A stretch of DNA of 17,646 nt from Bacteroidota bacterium (lineage in GTDB: Bacteria > Bacteroidota > Bacteroidia > Bacteroidales > UBA1556). The position numbers and the translations under genes are program-made. Positions 6,619-13,296 of this stretch are shown here, in pieces. Below the pieces are notes generated by a model. It made no database searches. It was given only the letters and a program-made list of their open reading frames with translations, and was not told the DNA's origin. Numbering within the stretch: position 1 is the stretch's first letter; every line of letters starts with the position of its first letter. The stretch lies in assembly GCA_003973505.1 (NCBI GenBank), contig QNXT01000094.1:1-17646 (forward strand). Reading direction: 5' to 3'.

Positions 6619-7764
6619 TTAATGAGCTATTTTCGGATTATAAATTAATCTTTTTCGAAGAATATTTATGAAATTAGCTGTAAAAACAGACGAAAGGGCA
6701 ATTGATAAATACAAAAATCTGTTTCCAAACTCAGTAGCCAACGTATAATCATATTTGCTAAAGAATATAATTTGTAAAAGAATGATTATTAGTAATAAAA
6801 TAATCATAGAAGTTTGCTTAATTTGATGAGAAAATACCATGCCTAATACAGCAAATATTAATATATAGTTATCCCAAAGCATTCCTTTTTTTTGACTGAA
6901 TAACAGCGTAAATAAACCATGGAAAAACGGTTTGTTAAAATCATTCGTATGTGCCAATAAGACGATACTTCCGTTTGAGGAATATGATACAATACGTTGA
7001 TAGCCAGTTGTGAAAGGGCTACCGTAAATCAAATAGTTGCTTGCTAATACGGGTGTAATCATGATGCTAAAAATCAATGTAATTCTAAAAACCTTTTGAG
7101 CTAATATTCCAAATTGCCTCTTATGCTCTTTCCATAAATTAATGCCAATAAAAGCATATATAGGAATTATCCAAATAACATTTGTGATTTTGGCAAATAC
7201 CGCTAGAGCCAGAAAAATACTGGCGGTATAGTATTTTCTTCTAAGTATAAGATTTACTCCTAACAGAATTAACAACACCGACCAGAGATCAGACAGGTAA
7301 TCATATGAGTATAAAAATATAACGCTCGTAAATGCATAGATTAATGTAGTGCTAAGAGATATAAATTCGTCAAAGAATACTCTAATGATTAGATACATAA
7401 CAATTAATATCCCAATAGTTAAAAGAAGGTTAAACAGTGGATATCCTGCATCTCCAAATAATAGATAGAAAGGAATACTCACTAATGGGAAGAAAATGCC
7501 ATGTTTAGGAGCTAAATATCCTTGTGATGAAAGAGCTAATTGATCTTGGTTTACATGTATTGATGCAGGGATGTTATTCGACATATCTAAATCGCCGTTC
7601 TGCACCATTGATTCAACAATTTGCATATACCACCATGAATCTCCTGACCAATAATTCCGTTCACTATCCATATTGTTGAAAGAAAAAATGTAAGGGACGT
7701 AAACCATTAGGCTTAAAACAATAATCATAATTATTGATTTCCTGTCATTTAACGAAAATGTCAT
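6619..7764 (-). CDS. Polytopic membrane protein, GT-C glycosyltransferase-like
   Basis: This 381-residue protein has about nine or ten hydrophobic helices. After helix 1 comes an outward loop with acidic residues (MDSERNYWSGDSWWYMQIVE, 32-51, then NGDLDMSNN), followed by YLAPKHGIFFPLVSIPFYLL (83-102) and later YGSPFTTGY (247-255). This pattern resembles the bacterial GT-C/PMT-type membrane glycosyltransferases (GT39-like), which move sugars from polyprenyl-phosphate donors to acceptors on the outer face of the membrane. Members of that group usually have more residues, so this one is short. Its start overlaps the upstream minus-strand gene by 20 bases, implying translational coupling. The region looks more AT-rich than its neighbours. 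The membrane topology is clear; the enzymatic role is a moderate-confidence inference. Confidence 0.55.
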   Translation of the reverse strand: MTFSLNDRKSIIMIIVLSLMVYVPYIFSFNNMDSERNYWSGDSWWYMQIVESMVQNGDLDMSNNIPASIHVNQDQLALSSQGYLAPKHGIFFPLVSIPFYLLFGDAGYPLFNLLLTIGILIVMYLIIRVFFDEFISLSTTLIYAFTSVIFLYSYDYLSDLWSVLLILLGVNLILRRKYYTASIFLALAVFAKITNVIWIIPIYAFIGINLWKEHKRQFGILAQKVFRITLIFSIMITPVLASNYLIYGSPFTTGYQRIVSYSSNGSIVLLAHTNDFNKPFFHGLFTLLFSQKKGMLWDNYILIFAVLGMVFSHQIKQTSMIILLLIIILLQIIFFSKYDYTLATEFGNRFLYLSIALSSVFTANFINILRKRLIYNPKIAH

Positions 7765-8134
7765 TTATATTTAATTTTAATGAATCAATACATATAGTGT
7801 TTATGTAGGTGTTTTGTGAAACTCCTAAAGCATTTGCCTTATGTAGAGTTGAATAGTAGGAATCGCTTAATAGCAGTTTTCGTTGTTCATTGCAAAAAGC
7901 AATACATCTTATAAGAGCATCATTGTATGAGGATTGATGTTCTTTCGAATAATTATATAATTGTGTGTTTAATAAGGAATCTTTTTGAATTAGCTGAGAG
8001 AGTATTTTAGGGTTTTCGATATACTTTAGTTCGTATTTATAGGGTTCTATTTTTTTATTTGTTAAAAAATAGATAAGTATCAATAGAAAAGTACTTAGAA
8101 TTAAACTCCATTTGATGCTTAAATTAAAATTCAT
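7745..8134 (-). CDS. Unknown membrane-anchored protein
   Basis: I do not recognise this family. From the ATG at 8132-8134 it is a 129-residue protein with one N-terminal transmembrane helix (about residues 8-24, WSLILSTFLLILIYFL) and a mostly hydrophilic, probably periplasmic remainder with two or three Cys. The frame opens upstream with a TTG at 8167. A TATATTTG promoter box covers 8165-8172, however, so that TTG would be upstream of transcription; the ATG is preferred. The 3' end overlaps the GT-C-like gene by 20 bases, so the two probably work together. The call could be wrong if the pair is a decayed or recently acquired island. Confidence 0.6.
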   Translation of the reverse strand: MNFNLSIKWSLILSTFLLILIYFLTNKKIEPYKYELKYIENPKILSQLIQKDSLLNTQLYNYSKEHQSSYNDALIRCIAFCNEQRKLLLSDSYYSTLHKANALGVSQNTYINTICIDSLKLNINDIFVK

Positions 8135-8164
8135 GACTGTTAGATTTATAATAGAATATGAAAG

Positions 8165-8172
8165 CAAATATA
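8165..8172 (-). promoter_or_regulatory. -7 box TATATTTG for the 8134-6619 gene pair
   Basis: This is an exact TAnnTTTG match on the minus strand, about 31 bp upstream of the ATG at 8134. No TTG is found at the expected upstream distance, so only the -7 element is supported. It argues for the ATG start over the TTG at 8167. Confidence 0.45.
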
Positions 8173-8461
8173 GTTTTTTTGTTTGTTGGTAATACTATCA
8201 TATTAGGAGATAAAATATTAGACAAATTAACTGGAATGTATTTTTATTTTTTACGGCAAAGCCTTATTCTTAATTGAATTTATAAGCTGATGAGTTAGCT
8301 TATTATTAACATGGAATAAGTATGATAGTAACAGTTTATGGCAGTAAATTTAGCTTTTATGTAGTACGATACAAAACTTGGTATTTTCTTGCAAAGACTA
8401 ATTAACATTCTAATGTTAGTATTTAGCCATGGGCTGGAGCCTAGTTCAGTAATAGGAGTTG

Positions 8462-8469
8462 TATTTTTG
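8462..8469 (+). promoter_or_regulatory. -7 box TATTTTTG for the OmpA-like lipoprotein
   Basis: It matches TAnnTTTG and lies 76 bp upstream of the ATG at 8546. No clear -33 TTG is seen. The leader would be about 70 nt and AT-rich. Confidence 0.4.
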
Positions 8470-8545
8470 CTTTTGGCTTTAAATATGTTGATTTTCAACT
8501 ATTTTACTAAGTATATACATCATTTTTAACAAAATAAAAAGAGCA

Positions 8546-9589
8546 ATGAAAAAGGATTTTCGAATTATTCTGTTTTTTATCGGGTTTACATCGCTGTTAT
8601 TCAGCTCGTGTGTAACGCAAAAAAAATATAACGAACTAGATAGTAAGCGTAAAAAATGCGAAGAGGAAAATGCAAAATTGAAATCAGATAATGATAAATT
8701 TCGCACTTTGAGTAACGAACTTGCGGGTAAAGTTGCCAAGTATGAGCAGCAACTTAAAAACCTTAAACAAGATACAACAGCCATTGGGCGAAATTGTCGT
8801 CGTATAGCAGGAAGCTATAAAGAGCTGAATAAAAATTATAATGATTTGCTTGTAAAGCACCAAAAAGCAATTAAAGGAAATCAGCGTGAAACACAAAAGA
8901 TTTTGGCCGAATTGCAACAGGCACAAGCTGACTTGATGCAGCGAGAAGATTCGCTCTCGATACTTGAAAAAGAATTTATGGAGAAGAAAAATGCATTGGA
9001 CTTATTGAGTCAGCAATTGGCTGAAAAAGACCATGCGTATCAAAGCTTACGTGCGGAACTTGCTCGTAAAGATTCGGCTATGAATGCACTACGAAATAGT
9101 ATTGCTGAGGCATTGGTGGGCTTTGAAAATGATGGTTTGACAATTACCCGTAAAAACGGTCGGGTATATGTTTCTATGGAAAATAAACTGCTTTTTCCAT
9201 CAGGTAGTTTTGTAATCAATCCAAAAGGAGCCGAGGCAATTAAGAAAATTGCGAAGGTGATGGAAACTCATGACGATATTAATATCTTGGTAGAGGGGCA
9301 TACCGATAATGTGCCTTATTCAGGAAAAGGAAATCTAAGCGACAACTGGGATTTAAGTGCAAAGCGTGCTACAAGTATTGTGCGCATATTTACAAACAAT
9401 AGTAATATTGACCCCAAAAGAATAACCGCAGCTGGTAGGGGAGAATTCTCGCCAATTGCAAGTAACGACACCGCTGAGGGTCGTGCCAAAAATCGTCGTA
9501 CCGAAATCATTCTAGTGCCTGATTTATCGAAACTCTATGATATTGTTTCTGATACTGAAGTGCAGGGTGCAGATGATGATGGGGAATAG
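8546..9589 (+). CDS. OmpA-family peptidoglycan-binding lipoprotein with coiled coil
   Basis: This protein has 347 residues. The signal peptide ends in lipobox LFSSC, so Cys22 should be lipidated. A long coiled coil rich in Lys/Glu/Gln (about 28-185) follows. The OmpA/MotB-like C-terminal domain (about 212-325) contains GHTDNVPY (251-258), NWDLSAKRA (267-275) and GRAKNRRTEI (312-321). The Asp in NWDLS and the Arg pair are the residues that bind the diaminopimelate of peptidoglycan in this family. It probably anchors the outer membrane to the cell wall, with the coiled coil as a periplasmic spacer. The C-terminus is acidic (GADDDGE). It stands alone: an own promoter lies upstream and a long palindrome starts nine bases after its stop. 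Confidence 0.9.
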   Translation: MKKDFRIILFFIGFTSLLFSSCVTQKKYNELDSKRKKCEEENAKLKSDNDKFRTLSNELAGKVAKYEQQLKNLKQDTTAIGRNCRRIAGSYKELNKNYNDLLVKHQKAIKGNQRETQKILAELQQAQADLMQREDSLSILEKEFMEKKNALDLLSQQLAEKDHAYQSLRAELARKDSAMNALRNSIAEALVGFENDGLTITRKNGRVYVSMENKLLFPSGSFVINPKGAEAIKKIAKVMETHDDINILVEGHTDNVPYSGKGNLSDNWDLSAKRATSIVRIFTNNSNIDPKRITAAGRGEFSPIASNDTAEGRAKNRRTEIILVPDLSKLYDIVSDTEVQGADDDGE

Positions 9590-9597
9590 ATTGCTTT

Positions 9598-9621
9598 TTA
9601 CTTTTTCAGCTGAAAAAGTAA
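9598..9621. repeat. 24-bp perfect palindrome after the ompA-like gene
   Basis: The half-site TTACTTTTTCAG is followed directly by its reverse complement CTGAAAAAGTAA. It begins nine bases after the stop at 9589, so it may help end that transcript, but no T-run follows. It is the first of a cluster of inverted repeats extending to 9836. Confidence 0.85.
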
Positions 9622-9625
9622 CAAA

Positions 9626-9645
9626 CCTGCTTGCTAGCAGGCAAG
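9626..9645. repeat. Overlapping inverted repeats CCTGC/GCAGG and CTTGC/GCAAG
   Basis: CCTGC (9626-9630) pairs with GCAGG (9637-9641), and alternatively CTTGC (9630-9634) with GCAAG (9641-9645). The two hairpins are mutually exclusive and lie four bases after the 24-bp palindrome. Confidence 0.6.
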
Positions 9646-9690
9646 AAAGCTGCGCTGACGAAAAATAACGAAAATAATGGTGATAAATCT

Positions 9691-9765
9691 AAACACAAAA
9701 AACTCCTCCTTATAGCCACCCGTCATTAGACGGATGGCTAACGAGCGTCAAACAGTTTTGTGTTT
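9691..9765. repeat. Nested hairpin: 10-bp outer stem enclosing a 12-bp inner stem
   Basis: Outer arms AAACACAAAA (9691-9700) and TTTTGTGTTT (9756-9765) are perfect reverse complements. Between them, 9713-9724 and 9729-9740 pair over twelve positions with one C/A mismatch and an ATTA loop. Such nesting is unlikely by chance and suggests an RNA or cruciform structure. It gives the impression of a dispersed Bacteroidota intergenic repeat, but I cannot verify other copies. Confidence 0.75.
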
Positions 9766-9816
9766 TTAACGATTTCTCCCCCTTATTTTTTTACGTCATT
9801 TTTCTTAGGCGCACAA

Positions 9817-9836
9817 TCAATCCGTAAGCGGATTGA
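9817..9836. repeat. 8-bp perfect hairpin TCAATCCG-TAAG-CGGATTGA
   Basis: This is a perfect stem with a four-base loop, last in the 9598-9836 cluster. The bases after it are AAATGG, so it is not a classical terminator on the plus strand. Confidence 0.7.
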
Positions 9837-10032
9837 AATGGTTGGGGCAGTGGTGTTTTCTCAAGGTTTTCAGATAGCGAAATATTAGTGTGGGTTCATT
9901 AGCTCTCTTGCAGAACTTATGTTTATTATTTCAAGTATTAATGTGTAAGGTGCGTAGGGCTTGGCCAAAAAGCGGGGCTGGGGAGGCGGGAATTCCAAAA
10001 TGATATTATTATCAATAAAATCGCTTGCGTTT

Positions 10033-10122
10033 TGATTAGCAACAGGAAAATTAGGATTGGGTATGCACAAATGCTTACTCCCAAAAGGAATAAAACCAGA
10101 TAAGAACCAAGGTTGCTAATCA
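10033..10122. repeat. 11-bp inverted repeat bracketing 68 bp
   Basis: TGATTAGCAAC (10033-10043) and GTTGCTAATCA (10112-10122) are perfect reverse complements. Inside, TTGGG (10058-10062) and CCCAA (10080-10084) form a second pair. The layout resembles a very short element with terminal inverted repeats or a large stem-loop; no ORF is enclosed and no target duplication is apparent. Confidence 0.6.
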
Positions 10123-10183
10123 CCGTATTTTATTAGATAATAAATTATTTTGGAAGGGCGGGTGGACGATTTTTTTGGCCTTG

Positions 10184-10201
10184 ATCCCGATATATCGGGA
10201 T
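10184..10201. repeat. 18-bp palindrome ATCCCGATATATCGGGAT
   Basis: This is a perfect palindrome related to the two copies embedded in the tRNA-Asn fragments at 188-203 and 642-657, sharing TCCCGAT/ATCGGGA arms. Here it is in plain intergenic DNA, showing that the palindrome is a dispersed repeat and not part of the tRNA. Confidence 0.85.
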
Positions 10202-10301
10202 GATTCGTTTTTGTTCAAGCAAAAATGAATACAAATAATATGATTTTTTGATAAACTTAAATTGTTAAGCGCATCAATTTCGGAATTAGACTAGATAATG
10301 T

Positions 10302-10329
10302 AACGGATATGGATTTTTTCATATCCGTT
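10302..10329 (+). terminator. 10-bp hairpin just upstream of the Hpt -7 box
   Basis: AACGGATATG (10302-10311) pairs perfectly with CATATCCGTT (10320-10329) around an eight-base T-rich loop; TCTATTTTG follows. It could terminate upstream transcription. It also covers the position where a -33 element would lie for the promoter at 10342-10349, so an operator function is possible. I cannot choose between the two. Confidence 0.5.
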
Positions 10330-10341
10330 TCTATTTTGTGC

Positions 10342-10349
10342 TACCTTTG
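10342..10349 (+). promoter_or_regulatory. -7 box TACCTTTG for the Hpt gene
   Basis: This is an exact TAnnTTTG match 25 bp upstream of the ATG at 10374, the spacing typical of Bacteroidota genes. No TTG is seen upstream; that position is occupied by the hairpin at 10302-10329. Confidence 0.55.
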
Positions 10350-10373
10350 TAGCAAAACAAAAAAAATACTCAA

Positions 10374-10723
10374 ATGAAAACTTCCCAACTTTATAGTCAG
10401 CAAAAGCTTATGCAGATGATGGATCAGAATGAAGATGAGGTAAAACAACTGATGGATATCTTTATACAAGCGGTTCCCGAAATGTTAGATAAAATGTTGG
10501 AATATGCCAAGACGAAAACTGGTACGAATGCGGTAATATCGCCCATAAATTGAAGTCGTCAGCTCGTTTATGGGATATCTCATTAGTTGAAGAGGATTTA
10601 ATATATATTGAAGAACAAGGGAATAGTGCTAAAGATACATCTCGTGTGCTTGAAAAAGCGAAGTCGGTAAATAACATCCTCCAACAAGTGATTTCGGAAA
10701 TGAGCTCTGAAATGAGTTTGTAA
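10374..10723 (+). pseudogene. Hpt (histidine phosphotransfer) domain protein, frameshifted
   Basis: The ATG at 10374 opens a frame of 59 codons (MKTSQLYSQQ...) that stops at 10551-10553. The adjacent frame continues the same protein to a TAA at 10721-10723. Adding one A to the AAAA run at 10515-10518 restores a 116-residue protein in which EYAKTKNWYECGNIAHKLKS contains the Hpt signature with phospho-acceptor His58, followed by helices to SSEMSL. Hpt proteins carry phosphate between hybrid kinases and response regulators in the cytoplasm. The shift is a one-base loss: either true inactivation or a sequencing error. AAA-ACT after ACG is not a plausible programmed slippage site. It stands alone with its own promoter. 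Confidence 0.85.
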
Positions 10724-10792
10724 TAAGCTGCGCAAATTTATACTTTGCTTAATTCACTTACTAAATACTTATAATGTTTAGTTATTAGTAAG

Positions 10793-10879
10793 TCCACGAA
10801 TTTCACGAATTAACTCGAATTTTATTACACGAAAATGCAGCATTGCTGCATTTTCGTGTAAATTCGTGTAATTCGTGGA
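10793..10879. repeat. Long imperfect hairpin with CACGAATT units
   Basis: The core is a perfect 17-bp stem (10825-10841 with 10845-10861) and an ATT loop. Outside it, 10793-10811 and 10861-10879 pair over 19 bases with one mismatch, leaving a 13-base bulge on the left arm. The arms are built of repeated CACGAATT/AATTCGTG units. From memory such units occur as dispersed repeats in Bacteroidota genomes. It lies in the 299-bp gap between the Hpt gene and the bactofilin; no gene is seen in that gap. Confidence 0.85.
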
Positions 10880-10989
10880 TGTTCACATTTTTAAGCGTAG
10901 CGAAAAAAATGATTATTAGTTCAAAATATAAAGTATGCGTCTGCACAGTTATAAAAAGTGTTAAATTCCTGGAGTTCAAAGAATTTTTG

Positions 10990-10997
10990 TAACTTTG
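10990..10997 (+). promoter_or_regulatory. -7 box TAACTTTG for the bactofilin operon
   Basis: This TAnnTTTG match lies 25 bp upstream of the ATG at 11023. No TTG is found at the usual distance. It is the only promoter candidate for the three genes 11023-12001. Confidence 0.55.
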
Positions 10998-11022
10998 CCC
11001 TCCATTTATAAAAGTTAATATC

Positions 11023-11421
11023 ATGGCAAGGAATTCATCAGATAATGTAGGAGAGTTTAATAAGATTGTTGCGGGTACAAAAATCCATGGCGAGATTGAA
11101 ACTCAAGGAGATATTAGAATTGACGGTACCATAGTAGGTACTATGAATATTCAGGGAAAACTTGTTTTGGGTCCTAAAGGTTCCATCGAAGGAGAGATCA
11201 AATGTAAAAATGCCGAGATTATGGGCACGATTAATGGCGAGATTAGTGTTAGTGAATTATTATCGCTTAAAGCCAGTGCAAAACTCAAAGGCGATATTAT
11301 TACAAATAAGATTTCTATTGAGCCAGGTGCAGTGCTTACAGGAACAATTAATATGGAAAACGACCCTGCAGGTCAGAAAATTGGTCTAGGTCATGCCCAA
11401 GAAAAAACACCAGTTAAATAA
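11023..11421 (+). CDS. Bactofilin (polymer-forming cytoskeletal protein)
   Basis: This 132-residue protein has the bactofilin/DUF583 right-handed beta-helix pattern across about residues 14-115: short turns of Gly, Ile/Val and charged residues such as KIHGEIETQGDIRIDGTIVG and CKNAEIMGTINGEI. The N-terminus (MARNSSDNVGEFNK) and the C-terminal tail are disordered-looking. Bactofilins self-assemble without nucleotide into filaments on the inner membrane and scaffold cell-wall or morphology enzymes. No M23 peptidase, a frequent partner, is adjacent. Its last 29 bases overlap the AtpZ-like gene in another frame, indicating a shared transcript. Confidence 0.92.
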   Translation: MARNSSDNVGEFNKIVAGTKIHGEIETQGDIRIDGTIVGTMNIQGKLVLGPKGSIEGEIKCKNAEIMGTINGEISVSELLSLKASAKLKGDIITNKISIEPGAVLTGTINMENDPAGQKIGLGHAQEKTPVK

Positions 11422-11620
11422 CTTTGTTCAGTATTCTTCCATGGCTTTTCAAATGGGAGTAATTATTTTTGGTAGTGCCTTGGGTGGTGTAAAACTCGAT
11501 GATTATACCAAGGCGAATCATTATATAGAAACCGAATTTCCCGTTTTTACTTTAAGCTTCACAATATTAGGTGTTGTGATAGCAATGTATTTTTTCATTA
11601 AAGATCTTATAAAAAAATAA
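11393..11620 (+). CDS. AtpZ/AtpI-family small membrane protein
   Basis: This 75-residue protein has the pattern of the AtpZ family (putative F0F1-ATPase subunit): NNFVQYSSMAFQMGVIIFG, then GGVKLDDY, and a second helix (about 53-70) ending in FFIKDLIKK. Two transmembrane helices form a hairpin. Family members lie before atpB in many genomes and have been proposed to help assemble the F-ATPase rotor or move Mg2+/Ca2+. The start ATG at 11393 is inside the 3' end of the bactofilin gene, and the amphipathic N-terminus before helix 1 is conserved in the family, so this start is preferred over the Met at residue 18. Confidence 0.8.
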   Translation: MPKKKHQLNNFVQYSSMAFQMGVIIFGSALGGVKLDDYTKANHYIETEFPVFTLSFTILGVVIAMYFFIKDLIKK

Positions 11621-11626
11621 ATAACC

Positions 11627-12001
11627 ATGAAATCATTTATGATTCGTTTGCTTGCTCTAACTGCTTTTACGGAAGTGGTTGCTCTTGGTTGGTGGATTGC
11701 CATGCCACAACAATGGGTAAGCCCTGTTTTGCCTGTGTTACCCGTTTTCTTTATGTCGGTAACTTTTCTTATTCATAAAGGTTTTGTGGGAGCAATCAAT
11801 CTTCGTCCTCAGCAGTTTGTAACACGCTTTATGCTTATTACAACCATCAAATTACTATCGTTTTTAGCACTACTTTTAGTTTATGCACTGATGTTTAAGG
11901 ACGATGCCATTCAGTTTCTATTAAGCTTCTTTGTGATCTATCTCATTTACTCAGCATTTGAAGTTGTTGCTGTAATGAAATTGAATAAAAAGAATTCTTA
12001 A
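11627..12001 (+). CDS. AtpI-like four-helix membrane protein
   Basis: This 124-residue protein has four hydrophobic helices (about 5-27, 33-50, 66-90 and 95-115) and short basic loops, six bases after the AtpZ-like gene. In related Bacteroidota a hypothetical membrane protein of this size and topology sits between AtpZ and the F-ATPase a subunit (atpB), matching the AtpI position. I assign it on context and topology, not on a firm motif. Here the next gene is convergent and no ATP synthase gene follows, so the usual operon is interrupted. The function is therefore uncertain. Confidence 0.65.
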   Translation: MKSFMIRLLALTAFTEVVALGWWIAMPQQWVSPVLPVLPVFFMSVTFLIHKGFVGAINLRPQQFVTRFMLITTIKLLSFLALLLVYALMFKDDAIQFLLSFFVIYLIYSAFEVVAVMKLNKKNS

Positions 12002-12018
12002 ACGGGCTTAATCCCAAT

Positions 12019-13176
12019 CTAACGAATTTCCACCTTCCGAATAGCTCCACTGTTTGGATAAAATTGCACTTTCGAGTATTTGGCAGGAAGATTTGTTACC
12101 ACGCCAAACTGTGCAATTAGAAAAGATGCTTCGGCTTTAAGTGTTTCACCCTGTTTTATAGTAAATTTAGCATACTCCGGAATGCGGTAATAGAAACCAT
12201 GATTTCCATCACCCTCCGCATTTGCCTGAGCAAATTTCTCAAGATTCTTTGTGTTACGAGCCCGATCGATATGAATATATACCATATCCGCAGCAGCATT
12301 TTCATCCGTTATGATTCCTTTGGCTCTCGAAAACTTAAACAATGGAATGGAAGCCGAGTATAAATCAGATTGTGGTAAATAATAATAACGGAAATGAAGA
12401 ACTTCAGATTCGGTAATGCCCACAAACATCATCATATATTCCTTTTCTATTTTGGCCAACTCGTCGCTCATATACTTTACGGTAGCTTCTGAGTAAGGAA
12501 CTTCTTGAGCTCCCGTTAAGATGTCTAAACGCTGTTCTTTAATTTTCATAATAAAATCGGCAGCTTCTTTGGCTTTTTGCTCTACCGATTTCTCTACCAT
12601 AATTCGCTTTAAAGTGCGTTTTTCAATGGTAACCGTATCCATATTTACCTGCTCAATGATGGTATCAATACGTTCTACTAAATTGTTGTCAGCAAAATAC
12701 TTAAAGGTTTCCGAATAATCAATTTTCTTTCGATTGCTTTTCTCTTTTTTATCTTGCTCTATTTTTTTGTCGCTATTATCATTCAAATCCTGTATTAAAC
12801 CCGATTCACTTAAAGCAATCATCATGCTTTTGGCTTTGCTTGGTTTAAAATTCTTTAAATCAACAAAATAATATTGTTCAGGGTCAGGCTCTGAATAGGT
12901 ATTGATGGAAATATCCGTTAAATCGTAAGTGGTAATATTTTGTAATACAGGGTCTTTTATTCCTAAATATTTTGAGGCATATTTAGCATAGGGACCAGCA
13001 ATGCGATCAATTCGAGTAACCGTAATATCAATGCTAAGAACCGATCGGGGAAGTGAATAATAGAACCCTGATGTTTTTGGTGCTTCCGTGTTGTCCTTTA
13101 TTGGAATTACATTATAAGTAGAACATGCTGTAAAAACGAAAACGAGTAATATTGAAATTATATATTGTTTCTTCAT
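12019..13176 (-). CDS. DUF4831 family lipoprotein
   Basis: From the ATG at 13174-13176 the protein has 385 residues. It begins MKKQYIISILLVFVFTACST, a lipoprotein signal with the lipidated Cys at residue 18. The frame extends upstream to another ATG at 13200 (eight more residues, MSYHKRLI), but the internal start gives a better signal peptide. GFYYSLPRSVLSIDITVTRI after the signal and the C-terminal GFYYRIPEYAKFTI region are recognisable as DUF4831, a Bacteroidota family of unknown function. A Lys-rich charged stretch (about 135-150) interrupts the conserved part. It lies 120 bp downstream of a TonB-dependent receptor on the same strand, so it may be co-expressed at the outer membrane. It converges with the AtpI-like gene. 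Confidence 0.75.
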   Translation of the reverse strand: MKKQYIISILLVFVFTACSTYNVIPIKDNTEAPKTSGFYYSLPRSVLSIDITVTRIDRIAGPYAKYASKYLGIKDPVLQNITTYDLTDISINTYSEPDPEQYYFVDLKNFKPSKAKSMMIALSESGLIQDLNDNSDKKIEQDKKEKSNRKKIDYSETFKYFADNNLVERIDTIIEQVNMDTVTIEKRTLKRIMVEKSVEQKAKEAADFIMKIKEQRLDILTGAQEVPYSEATVKYMSDELAKIEKEYMMMFVGITESEVLHFRYYYLPQSDLYSASIPLFKFSRAKGIITDENAAADMVYIHIDRARNTKNLEKFAQANAEGDGNHGFYYRIPEYAKFTIKQGETLKAEASFLIAQFGVVTNLPAKYSKVQFYPNSGAIRKVEIR

Positions 13177-13296
13177 AATAAGTCTTTTATGATATGACAT
13201 TCTAATACGGTATTTATACTAAAAGGTTGCTTTCAATTTGACGGTTTTTGCTCCAATGAATCCCCATTTTATTTCTCAAATTTGAGTTCCCAATAA

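Larger units (their letters stand above)
8135..8545. other. Gene-free divergent region with promoters and small inverted repeats
   Basis: A leftward TATATTTG box lies at 8172-8165 and a rightward TATTTTTG at 8462-8469. Two short inverted repeats are present: ATAAGCT/AGCTTAT at 8282-8303 (8-base loop) and TAACATT-CT-AATGTTA at 8403-8418, the latter about 45 bp upstream of the ompA-like -7 box. I see no credible ORF or structured RNA. The short minus-strand frame here is low complexity and lacks family features. Confidence 0.5.
9590..10373. other. 784-bp gene-free, hairpin-rich intergenic region
   Basis: No protein gene can be supported here. The region holds a cluster of inverted repeats at 9598-9836, an 11-bp inverted repeat at 10033/10122, the CCCGAT palindrome at 10184-10201, a 10-bp hairpin at 10302-10329 and the Hpt promoter. 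A purine/GC-rich patch at 9974-9990 (several G-runs) contrasts with the AT-rich surroundings. Two overlapping minus-strand frames (about 9885-10123) are short, Pro-rich and lie across these repeats; I do not regard them as genes. Confidence 0.6.

Noticed and set aside
8295..8498. Short minus-strand reading frame in the gap before the ompA-like gene
   Set aside because: It has 67 residues with no recognisable family, overlaps the ompA-like promoter and two inverted repeats, and lacks a promoter of its own.
9885..10123. Two overlapping minus-strand frames of 61 residues each
   Set aside because: Both lie across the G-rich patch and inverted repeat, are in different frames, and have Pro-rich or low-complexity content. 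They are better explained as repeat-derived noise.
10506..10525. Programmed ribosomal frameshift in the Hpt gene
   Set aside because: The zero-frame codons are ACG-AAA-ACT; slipping back one base would put the Lys tRNA on GAA. There is no A-AAA-AAG type site and no suitable downstream element.
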